Shown here in pieces: positions 17,607 through 24,862 of a stretch of DNA of 64,000 nucleotides (position 1 is the stretch's first letter; the number at the start of each line of letters is the position of its first letter). Source of the DNA: Calditrichia bacterium. Its GTDB lineage: Bacteria > Calditrichota > Calditrichia > RBG-13-44-9 > J075. Made by a program: the position numbers and the translations under genes. The notes under the pieces were generated by a model. The model searched no databases, had not been told where the DNA came from, and was given only the letters and a program-made list of their open reading frames with translations. Location: positions 248,001 through 312,000 of the forward strand of contig JANQRS010000029.1 in the NCBI GenBank assembly GCA_028284445.1, given 5' to 3'.

Positions 17607-18209
17607 ATGAAAAAGAACAGTGATCAGGTAAGCGATGAAAAACTGATTGCACGGTTTCAACAGGGAGATGTTCAAGCTTTTGATACGCTTGTTCGCAGGT
17701 ATAAGGATCAGCTGTTAAACTATGTGTACCGGTTTGTTGGAAACCGGGTTGAAGCAGAAGATGTGGTTCAGGAAACCTTCCTGCGGGTGTATAAAAACAA
17801 ACATTACTATAAAGAGATAGCAAAATTTTCTACCTGGGTATATACAATTGCCGGAAACCTTGCAAAAACTGAACTGCGAAAGCGTAAGAGACGTAAACTT
17901 TTTAGTGTCAGTAATTTCGTCAACGAAGACCGGGACTATGATATTCCTGACGGGGAAAGATCGCCCGAACAGGAGGTAGATGGCGCTATTCAGGATGAAA
18001 TTATCCAGAAAGCCATCGATAAACTCCCGGCGAAGTTTAAGGAAGTTATTCTATTAAGAGATGTCCAGGGATTTGCATACGAGGAGATCGGGGAAATCCT
18101 CAATATTCCACTGGGCACTGTAAAATCAAGAGTGAATCGCGGGCGACTAAAATTACAGGAAGATCTCAGATTTTTGGTCGAAGATGAGACAAGTAATGAG
18201 AGTTCGTAA
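17607..18209 (+). CDS. ECF (RpoE-like) RNA polymerase sigma factor
   Basis: 200 aa. Sigma region 2 (about 15-90: FDTLVRRYKDQLLNYVYRFVGNRVEAEDVVQETFLRVYK) and region 4 (about 125-185: LPAKFKEVILLRDVQGFAYEEIGEILNIPLGTVKSRVNRGR, the helix-turn-helix that reads the -35 box) are intact. No Shine-Dalgarno is visible before ATG 17607. A GGAACTT element at 17566-17572 resembles a sigma-E -35 box, but no matching -10 was found. The next gene encodes a membrane-anchored anti-sigma-like protein, so the pair probably forms an envelope-stress switch. Confidence 0.93.
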   Translation: MKKNSDQVSDEKLIARFQQGDVQAFDTLVRRYKDQLLNYVYRFVGNRVEAEDVVQETFLRVYKNKHYYKEIAKFSTWVYTIAGNLAKTELRKRKRRKLFSVSNFVNEDRDYDIPDGERSPEQEVDGAIQDEIIQKAIDKLPAKFKEVILLRDVQGFAYEEIGEILNIPLGTVKSRVNRGRLKLQEDLRFLVEDETSNESS

Positions 18210-18300
18210 CGCGAATAATAATCTGCCTGATCAGCAGATGAAGAGAGATGATGGTCAAGAGAGTAACGCCCAAGCTGGGCAAAAATAGGAAAGGGTGCCT

Positions 18301-18834
18301 ATGAACCAAAGCGACAAACTGAAGGAAAGTGTGTCAAGCTACATTGAAGGGGAGCTTTCCGGCGAGTTGCGTCGGGAGTTCGAACAACATATGGCTGATG
18401 ACGCAGAGTTTAAGGAATTGGTTGGCCGCACGCGCATGGTGCGAGAACGACTTCAGCAATTGAATCCGGTCTCGACATCTGCCGACTTTGACGCGACTTT
18501 ACGCAAAAGACTGAATGGCTATGGGAACGATGGAAGTCGAACCTTCTCAATGCCTCAAATGAACTGGCGTGGTCCGGCTATTGCCGTGGCTGCTACCGCT
18601 GTGATTGCTTCAACCGTGTGGTTATCATCACCGACAGAGACAAACCCGGTAGACGCGCCGGCTCCGGATAATGTTCGTTCATTTGCGCCGAATATGTCGT
18701 CTCAAAGCGTAAATGTTCCGGATAATGAAACACCGGATGCACTCGTCAATGAGAATGAGGACTCATTGCGAGTAAAAGACGGTCAGATCAAGGATAAAAT
18801 CAAGCTGGTTAAGGACGGGGCTCAGGGGAATTAG
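18301..18834 (+). CDS. Anti-sigma factor-like membrane protein
   Basis: 177 aa from ATG 18301, with AGGAAAGGG just upstream; the in-frame GTG at 18295 lies within that region. The N-terminus (SSYIEGELSGELRREFEQHMADDAEFKELVGRTRMV) resembles the cytoplasmic sigma-binding domain of RsiW/RseA-type anti-sigma factors but lacks the His/Cys zinc motif. One membrane helix (about 98-113, IAVAATAVIASTVWLSS) precedes a polar Pro/Asn/Asp-rich periplasmic tail. It lies 91 nt after the ECF sigma gene. The role is inferred from topology and position; the sequence itself is weakly conserved. Confidence 0.7.
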   Translation: MNQSDKLKESVSSYIEGELSGELRREFEQHMADDAEFKELVGRTRMVRERLQQLNPVSTSADFDATLRKRLNGYGNDGSRTFSMPQMNWRGPAIAVAATAVIASTVWLSSPTETNPVDAPAPDNVRSFAPNMSSQSVNVPDNETPDALVNENEDSLRVKDGQIKDKIKLVKDGAQGN

Positions 18835-18969
18835 GAAAGCTGCTGCTGAAGCAGAATGATCGTGCATGGTTATTCCTTCACATTTTTCCACGTTGGTATC
18901 ACGCGACCTAAAGCGTGAAATACCAGAAAGTTATTCATAATAGCCCGAAAATTGCTTATATTGGTTTCG

Positions 18970-19230
18970 TTTAGTCGAGTGCCGGAGTACTACAGTGTAT
19001 CGCGACGGGCAGATCTTGGTCTGTTCCGTCAGGATGTTAGTCGGCAAGCGGTTATTGAAATGCGACTGAAATCGCAACCAATAGCCAGATGCGGTGCGCC
19101 TGCGGCTCAGCAAGAAGAGCCATTGTAACAGTTATGGGGCGTTTCATGGAGGAAAACCGTCGATCCGGTGATAGACGAGGACCTCTGCAATGAATACCGG
19201 CCCCGGGGAATACCATCCTTAACCCCTATG
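18970..19230 (+). other. Structured non-coding leader upstream of the GAF/GGDEF-like gene
   Basis: The 406-bp gap 18835-19240 has no good open frame. Three consecutive hairpins can be drawn: 19004-19030 (GACGGGCAGA with TCTGTTCCGTC, one bulge), 19050-19086 (GGTTATTG with CAATAGCC and an inner GCGA/TCGC), and 19104-19121 (GGCTC/GAGCC). GCCGG at 18981-18985 could close the whole unit with CCGGC at 19197-19201. A TATATT box near 18957 could be a -10 element. It matches no riboswitch consensus I know; it may be a 5' leader or a separate small RNA. Confidence 0.35.
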
Positions 19231-19240
19231 AGTGGTTACT

Positions 19241-20983
19241 GTGAGTGACAGAAACCTGATTATCATTTTTGCTGCCTTTGCATTTGTCTCGCTTTTTGTT
19301 ATTAGCCTTGTTCCGAATTCTGCTCTATATCTGGCGTTTAAACTGATTCTGATCCTGGTGATCTCGGGAGCGGCATACTATTTATTATATGATAGCGTGC
19401 TTGGGGCTCCGGATGAAGCCCATCAGGAAACCAGGGAAGTTGAGACGAGCAGCGCCGCAGTGGTTGTGCCGAAGAATGAAGTTGTCGAGGCTGAAACCGA
19501 GCAGGATGTTGAGTCCCACTTCGAAAACTATCTGAAAACCCTCTTCCCGCTTATAAAACAAACTATGGTGGCCAATACCGTCGCCCTTTTGATGGTAAAC
19601 TATGCCAAGAAGAAGTTTTTCCTTCGTCATGTAACCACCGATTTTCCTGACTGTTTTTCCGATGAATCCCTGTTTGATATCAATCGCGGCTTGCCTGCGT
19701 TGATCTTCAAAAATAAAAATCCCCTTTTGGAAAATAATTTGCCGGAGAGCGATAACCTTTTGCCGTACTACTATTCGCACAAGGCATCGCCGCAGTCCTT
19801 CCTGGGGGTTCCCATTATGTTCGATGGTTATGTGGTCGGTATTCTCTGCGTTGATACCGAGGTTAACCAGGCTTTTAGCCGCGACGATCTAAAGATTCTG
19901 GAAGAATTTAGCAAGCTTCTTAGTATTCACCTGACTTGCAGCAATCGCCTTTTCGAGTATGAAAGTGAAAACCAAACCACAAAGATTCTTGGCGGGTTTA
20001 GCCGTGAGATGTTGGCGGTAAATCATGTTAGCGAATTATGGGCCTTCGTCGCTGCGTTCCTGCAGAAGAATTTCGATGCGGAAAGAATTGTTGTTGCAAC
20101 GCGTGAAGGCGCCAAGAAGGGTAAGATTGTTCATCTCAATGACCCCGGAAATGATTTCGAAACCGGCCAGGTGTTCCCTGACAATGAAGGCCTGCTTGGC
20201 TGGGTGTTGCGAAAAAACCAGGTGATCATGGTGAACGACTTCTCTGAAAAAGACAATTATATTCCACGGCTGTTTCTGGATGAACCGCCGACTCGCCATT
20301 ACGAAACGTTGCTGGCAGCGCCGGTTTCGCGGAATAACAAAGCAGCTGCGGTCATTTCTCTCGAAAGCCGCAATCCCGCCAGTTTCGGTGAACAGCATAA
20401 GAAGATACTGGAAGCAATGGTGCATCAACTGGCTGCGCTCTGGGAAAAGATGGAAATTATCGATTCTCTGAAAAAAGCAAATACCGTTGACCACGAAACA
20501 AGGCTGGGAAACGGGAAAGCGCTTTTGCAGGATCTTGGTAAAGAAATTGCCCGCTGTAGGGAGTTCAACAAGACGTTCTGCTTTCAGCTGATGAAGCTCA
20601 ATACCGGTGATACCGGCGTAACCGGAGAACTATTTGAGCGCCTGATCGCTGAATTTGTCAGCGAGAGTGCCGTGGCTCTGAAGCCGGGTGGATTGATGTA
20701 TCGTTACGATAACGATATTTTTGGCTTAATCTGGCCGGAAAAAGACCTCGAACAAGCTCGCGCAGATATTGAAAAAAACAATGGCAGACTCGTTGCCCGC
20801 CGGAATTGGGTAGATGGACATGTTGACAAAGTGTTTATCAATACCGGCCTGGTGCAATATCCCCTCAACGGCAGCAGCGCTACAGAAGTTGTGGAAAGCG
20901 CAGAGCGCGCATTGCAATCTGCAAATACACGTGGTGTCAACCAGATCCAAGTTCTGCTGCCTGCAGAGCAAGATGATGATTAA
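19241..20983 (+). CDS. Membrane protein with GAF domains and a degenerate GGDEF domain
   Basis: 580 aa from GTG 19241 (GAGTGG 5 nt upstream; GTG 19232 is an in-frame alternative adding three residues). Two membrane helices occupy about 4-50. Two GAF domains follow (about 90-235 and 245-395). The C-terminal region (about 420-575) follows the GGDEF fold, starting DHETRLGNGKALLQDL, but the active-site loop reads DNDIF instead of GGDEF. Diguanylate cyclase activity is therefore unlikely; such domains can act as sensors or binders. It overlaps the convergent acetyltransferase gene by 4 nt. Confidence 0.82.
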   Translation: MSDRNLIIIFAAFAFVSLFVISLVPNSALYLAFKLILILVISGAAYYLLYDSVLGAPDEAHQETREVETSSAAVVVPKNEVVEAETEQDVESHFENYLKTLFPLIKQTMVANTVALLMVNYAKKKFFLRHVTTDFPDCFSDESLFDINRGLPALIFKNKNPLLENNLPESDNLLPYYYSHKASPQSFLGVPIMFDGYVVGILCVDTEVNQAFSRDDLKILEEFSKLLSIHLTCSNRLFEYESENQTTKILGGFSREMLAVNHVSELWAFVAAFLQKNFDAERIVVATREGAKKGKIVHLNDPGNDFETGQVFPDNEGLLGWVLRKNQVIMVNDFSEKDNYIPRLFLDEPPTRHYETLLAAPVSRNNKAAAVISLESRNPASFGEQHKKILEAMVHQLAALWEKMEIIDSLKKANTVDHETRLGNGKALLQDLGKEIARCREFNKTFCFQLMKLNTGDTGVTGELFERLIAEFVSESAVALKPGGLMYRYDNDIFGLIWPEKDLEQARADIEKNNGRLVARRNWVDGHVDKVFINTGLVQYPLNGSSATEVVESAERALQSANTRGVNQIQVLLPAEQDDD

Positions 20984-21555
20984 ATCTTCCCCAACGGAGC
21001 TTCCAAATCCCGAATAACCCTGCAGGGATTACCAGCCGCAAAGACGCCCGCCGGAATATTGCGTGTGACGACGCTTCCCGCACCGATCACTGACCCACGT
21101 CCAATTTTTGTCCCCGGACAAATAATCGCACCACCACCAACCCACACATCAGATCCTATCTCAATTGGGGCCGCCGATTCAAGCCCGCTGCGCCGTTCTA
21201 CAGCATCCAGAGGATGTGTTGCCGTGTAAATTTGCACAGCAGGGCCAAAGAGAACATGGTTACCGATTTGCACCGGTGCGGGATCCAGCACGACGCAGTT
21301 AAAGTTGAAGAAAACATTGTCGCCGACGCTGATATTGGCGCCGTAGTCGCAATAAAATGGCGGCTCTATCCAGAGCGACTCCCCGCATGCACCAAATAAT
21401 TTTGCAAGCAATGTTTGCCGTTCCTCGTTACTGGCATCTGTCATGGTATTTAGTTCTTTGCATATGGCCCTGGCTTGATGACGTTCGCTGGTAAGCAACT
21501 TGTCCGTTGGGTCATACGGCTGCCCGCTGAGCATCTTTTGTTTTTCGCTGATCAT
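20980..21555 (-). CDS. Maltose/galactoside O-acetyltransferase family protein
   Basis: 191 aa. The N-terminal maltose-acetyltransferase helix region (MISEKQKMLSGQPYDPTDKLL) precedes hexapeptide beta-helix repeats. The catalytic His is in YTATHPLDAVER, and VWVGGGAIICPG and VIGAGSVVTRNIPAGVFAAGNP are the standard CoA-site segments. It transfers acetyl from acetyl-CoA to a sugar hydroxyl; the true substrate is unknown. The ribosome binding site GAGGTG precedes ATG 21555. It is divergent from the YhaM-like gene. Confidence 0.92.
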   Translation of the reverse strand: MISEKQKMLSGQPYDPTDKLLTSERHQARAICKELNTMTDASNEERQTLLAKLFGACGESLWIEPPFYCDYGANISVGDNVFFNFNCVVLDPAPVQIGNHVLFGPAVQIYTATHPLDAVERRSGLESAAPIEIGSDVWVGGGAIICPGTKIGRGSVIGAGSVVTRNIPAGVFAAGNPCRVIRDLEAPLGKI

Positions 21556-21676
21556 AAGAGCACCTCAATTGGGACATTCGACAGTCATTACTTTTAACTG
21601 GTCGTCTTTGATATGTGGAATTTTGGGCTTTCCGGCATCTCATAGGAAAAGCCCAAATTACATAGCAAGCAAGTAA

Positions 21677-22741
21677 ATGAATATCCCCCGCAAAAACGAA
21701 ACAAACAACGCGTTTCAAGGCATTAAATATGTCCAGCCTGGTAAGGTGTTTAAAACCCATTGCATCGTCCGGCGGATGGAAATTCGTTACAAGCAGAATG
21801 GCGAGCCTTACCTGTTTCTTGAGCTTGGGGATCGCAGCGGGCGCTTGCCGGCGCGAGTCTGGGACCGGCCATTTCAGATCGCAGAATCTTTGGCTGTTGG
21901 CAAAATTGTCCTTTTTGAGGGGCTGGTTCAAGTATTTCAGCAGCGCCGGGAGCTACGGCCAAATTCAATTGCGCCCATTCCCTCAAATGCCTCGGTCATC
22001 CTTGAAGATCTCTTGCCGGTATCGAGCCGGGAACTGACCTCGTTGAAGGGAAGTTTCCGGGAGCACGGTACCAGCTTGAAAGATCCGTTCCTGCTTCGTC
22101 TTTGGGAGGGCTTAACCGGGAATACTTCACTGCTAGAAGCCTTTGAGATGGCCCCGGCCGGGAAATTATGGCACCATAATCATCTGCATGGCCTCCTGGA
22201 GCATACTGTGAATATGCTCGATGTGGCAGATGTTTTGAGTAAACAATACCCGCTGATCGATACTGATTTGCTGAAATGCGGCATCTTCTGTCGAAACCTG
22301 GGAAGGGCACATCAATATCAGCTGGAGGGCTTCGTCGATTATTCAGATGAAGGGCGTTTGTTAGGCAGTAAACCTGCAGCGCTTGAACTCGTCGAAAGTG
22401 AATTAAGGCGCATAACCGGTTTTGGCCGGGAGAGACGGTTGCAACTTCTGCATTTGATTGTCTTTGATGAAGGGAAGGCACAAGCGGGAGAGGAAAGCCT
22501 GATGGTTCTGCCGATGACTCTGGAGGCGATTCTGTTGAATCAACTGCTTATGTTGGATGCTTATGCGGACGCGCTTTGCCGCATCTCCCAAAAAGACACC
22601 CTGCCCAACTCCAATTGGACGAAATTCATAACTCTTTTGAATCGCTATATTTTTGTAGGGGGGAGGTCCTGTCGAAATTCGTTCCCGCACCAGGGTGCGG
22701 AAACGCTAAGAGGACGAAAATCGAATACTTCAATAAAGTAG
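21677..22741 (+). CDS. YhaM-like OB-fold/HD-domain protein with lost HD residues
   Basis: 354 aa. Residues about 15-110 form an OB-fold (YLFLELGDRSGRLPARVWD) as in YhaM/CBF1 3'-5' exoribonucleases, and residues 155-310 align with the YhaM HD domain (HHNHLHGLLEHTVNML). The key metal ligands are changed: the HD pair is RN in GIFCRNLGR, the following His is Ser in GRLLGS, and the HH of LSHHG is DE in VFDEG. The first His and the final Asp (MLDAYAD) remain. By family knowledge this should be catalytically weak or dead, perhaps an RNA-binding regulator. It ends 1 nt before the convergent receiver gene. Confidence 0.8.
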   Translation: MNIPRKNETNNAFQGIKYVQPGKVFKTHCIVRRMEIRYKQNGEPYLFLELGDRSGRLPARVWDRPFQIAESLAVGKIVLFEGLVQVFQQRRELRPNSIAPIPSNASVILEDLLPVSSRELTSLKGSFREHGTSLKDPFLLRLWEGLTGNTSLLEAFEMAPAGKLWHHNHLHGLLEHTVNMLDVADVLSKQYPLIDTDLLKCGIFCRNLGRAHQYQLEGFVDYSDEGRLLGSKPAALELVESELRRITGFGRERRLQLLHLIVFDEGKAQAGEESLMVLPMTLEAILLNQLLMLDAYADALCRISQKDTLPNSNWTKFITLLNRYIFVGGRSCRNSFPHQGAETLRGRKSNTSIK

Positions 22742-22742
22742 C

Positions 22743-23123
22743 TTAGTTCACATAGAGGCTGCGGAAATTAATCCAACGCTCAACAATGTGACGGAAATTC
22801 TTGATCTTGAACGGCTCAACCAGGTAGTCAACATTCGGGTACTTTTTGACCTTGGTGCTCAATTCATTGGATGTAAAATTGGAAATAAAAATAACCGGGA
22901 TGCGGGAATAACGGGAGTCTTTCTTGATCTTTTCAAGAATCTTGACTCCGGAATCCGGGCGCACGTTTGAGTTGACAATGATCAGCGAAGGCTTAACTTC
23001 ACGGACATTGGATAATACTTGATCACCTTGATAGTTAACGTGGATCTTATAACGGTAATCATCAAGAAGATCACAGATTAATTTTGCTCTGTCTTTGCTT
23101 GTCTCAAATACCAAAACTTTCAT
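22743..23123 (-). CDS. Stand-alone pseudo-receiver domain protein
   Basis: 126 aa from ATG 23123, preceded by GGAGG; an in-frame start at 23156 would add 11 residues without a ribosome binding site. The whole protein is one CheY-like receiver fold (MKVLVFETSKDRAKL...). Catalytic residues are lost: the phosphoacceptor Asp is Asn in IIVNSNVRPDSG, the acidic pair is only ET, and the conserved Lys is Glu in YLVEPF. It probably acts by binding rather than by phosphorylation. A sigma-54-like promoter and two dyads lie upstream, next to the NtrC-type regulator gene. Confidence 0.85.
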   Translation of the reverse strand: MKVLVFETSKDRAKLICDLLDDYRYKIHVNYQGDQVLSNVREVKPSLIIVNSNVRPDSGVKILEKIKKDSRYSRIPVIFISNFTSNELSTKVKKYPNVDYLVEPFKIKNFRHIVERWINFRSLYVN

Positions 23124-23246
23124 TACACGTCCTCCGATTGATGTGTAGCCATACAATATGAAATTAAAAATGATTTCTGTTTATCTGCTTCCGTGCGCGT
23201 GTGCTACTCGAATCCGTGAATACCAACTTACTGACACTTTTTATAT

Positions 23247-23262
23247 ATCAACTTATGTGCCA
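23247..23262 (-). promoter_or_regulatory. Sigma-54-like promoter for the pseudo-receiver gene
   Basis: On the minus strand TGGCAC (plus 23257-23262), 5 bp and TTGAT (plus 23247-23251) match the consensus TGGCAC-N5-TTGCW in all but one key base. It lies about 125 bp before the start codon at 23123. The predicted transcript start is near 23236. Confidence 0.5.
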
Positions 23263-23364
23263 AATGTTGTTTTGGTTTTAAGTTGTTTAAAAACAGCATT
23301 TTAAGTCAAAAAAAGTTGTAAGTATTTGTTTTTTATAGGGTTTGGCGAGTTTTTTTTGGTGGGT

Positions 23365-23413
23365 GATTGCAGAAAATGCAATCAATACAAAGAGCAAGTT
23401 GCACAAAGTGCAA
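23365..23413. promoter_or_regulatory. Twin TTGCA-N5-TGCAA dyads, candidate activator sites
   Basis: Dyad 1 is GATTGCA-GAAAA-TGCAATC (23365-23383, perfect 7-bp arms). Dyad 2 is TTGCAC-AAA-GTGCAA (23399-23413, perfect 6-bp arms). The centres are 32 bp apart, three helical turns, and lie about 138 and 170 bp upstream of the predicted sigma-54 start, a standard enhancer distance. The neighbouring NtrC-type regulator is the obvious candidate to bind (inference). Confidence 0.5.
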
Positions 23414-23492
23414 TTCATCCCTGATTGAGGCTGTTTTCAGGCCGGCATTCCCTGGGCCTGTAGATGAAGGTTCGGAGAAATCTTACCATACT

Positions 23493-24839
23493 TTAGCTGA
23501 TCTTGTTTACGAGGGTACGATAGTTAATATTCAATAGCTTACAGGCATCTTTTTTATTGCCCTTCTTTAAGTCCAATACCATTTTCACGTAAATGCGGGA
23601 TACCTCTTCCAGTGTCAATTCGTTTGCAAGAGCTTTATCAAGGAAATTGTTGGTTTCCTCCATGATATCCGGCGGGAGGTTCTCGATATCAATCAGGCGC
23701 TGATTGGTAATGATGAGGCGCTTAACGGTGTTTTCCAACTCACGGGCGTTACCCTCCCATGGCAAGTGGGACAGAAAAGCGATTACCCGATTGGTAAGCT
23801 TGGGTTTGGCAAAGCTGTTTTCCCGGCAGAATTTTTCGGCGAAGTAGTCAATCATTGCCGGTATGTCATCTGGACGTTCACGCAGGGCAGGGATGTGTAA
23901 TGGAATTACGTTGATCCGGTAGAAGAGATCTTCGCGGAAGCGCTTTTCTTTGATCATTTCAGCCAGTGGCTTATTCGTTGCGGAAATCAGCCGGAAGTCG
24001 ACGCTTATTTCTTTTTCGCTGCCAAGGCGATAGAAACGCTTGGTTTCGAGGATGCGTAGCAGCTTGACCTGCAATTCCATTGGCATATCGCCAATTTCAT
24101 CCAGAAAGAGAGTGCCGTTATTGGCTAGCTCAAATTTACCGCGAGTCATTTTCATGGCACCGGTAAACGCACCCTTCTCATAACCAAAGAGTTCGCTTTC
24201 CAGGAGGTTGGCCGGCAATGCGCCGCAGTTAATTGCTACAAAATTGTCCGTCAGGGCAGTACTCTGCTTATAAATGTGGCGGGCGATCACTTCCTTGCCA
24301 ACCCCGGATTCCCCGGTTACCAGCACCGGTTCCATGCTGTTTCTCATGTTTTCAATACTGGCCAATATTTGCTGCATTTGCTTGCTTACAGCAACGATAT
24401 CATCAAAACGGATGTTCTGCTTTAGCTTTGAGCGCAACTCCTTGTTGTCGCGTTCCAGTAGCTGCATGCGCAGGCCTTGTTTCACAAGGTGCGGCAATTC
24501 TTCTTCCAGTTTCTCATCTGCCTTCGAGAAATAAGAATATGCACCGCGGCTTTGCGCCTCCAGGGCATACTCGTGTTCCTTGTATGAGGTAACAACGATG
24601 ATTTGATAATCCTGCCCTTTCTTGATCAATTCGTCCAGAAGGCTAAGCCCATCTGAGATTTGTGGCAGGCCAAGATCGAGGACAATGAGATCCGGTTCAA
24701 ACTCGTCGGACAGCGTCAGGCCGTCGGCCGCATTAAAGGCGACTTTTACCTCATAGAAATCGCCAATCCATTGGCGGAAGCTCTCGCTCCACATTTCGTT
24801 GTCTTCAATGATGAGAATCTTATTGTTTTGTGCACTCAT
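23493..24839 (-). CDS. NtrC-family sigma-54-dependent response regulator
   Basis: 448 aa. The receiver domain (about 1-120) has its phosphoacceptor Asp in LIVLDLGLP. The AAA+ domain (about 145-380) shows Walker A GESGVGKE, the sigma-54 contact loop GAFTGA and Walker B LFLDEIGD. A short C-terminal Fis-type helix-turn-helix (KKDACKLLNINYRTLVNKIS) binds DNA. It activates sigma-54 RNA polymerase when phosphorylated. It lies 23 nt after its likely partner kinase in the order mazG, kinase, regulator. The ribosome binding site AGGAAAG precedes ATG 24839. Confidence 0.94.
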   Translation of the reverse strand: MSAQNNKILIIEDNEMWSESFRQWIGDFYEVKVAFNAADGLTLSDEFEPDLIVLDLGLPQISDGLSLLDELIKKGQDYQIIVVTSYKEHEYALEAQSRGAYSYFSKADEKLEEELPHLVKQGLRMQLLERDNKELRSKLKQNIRFDDIVAVSKQMQQILASIENMRNSMEPVLVTGESGVGKEVIARHIYKQSTALTDNFVAINCGALPANLLESELFGYEKGAFTGAMKMTRGKFELANNGTLFLDEIGDMPMELQVKLLRILETKRFYRLGSEKEISVDFRLISATNKPLAEMIKEKRFREDLFYRINVIPLHIPALRERPDDIPAMIDYFAEKFCRENSFAKPKLTNRVIAFLSHLPWEGNARELENTVKRLIITNQRLIDIENLPPDIMEETNNFLDKALANELTLEEVSRIYVKMVLDLKKGNKKDACKLLNINYRTLVNKIS

Positions 24840-24862
24840 GGTTCTTTCCTGTGCCCAGAGAT

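Noticed and set aside
23190..23230. tRNA-like CTACTCGAATCCG segment
   Set aside because: No acceptor stem, D-arm or anticodon arm could be drawn around it.
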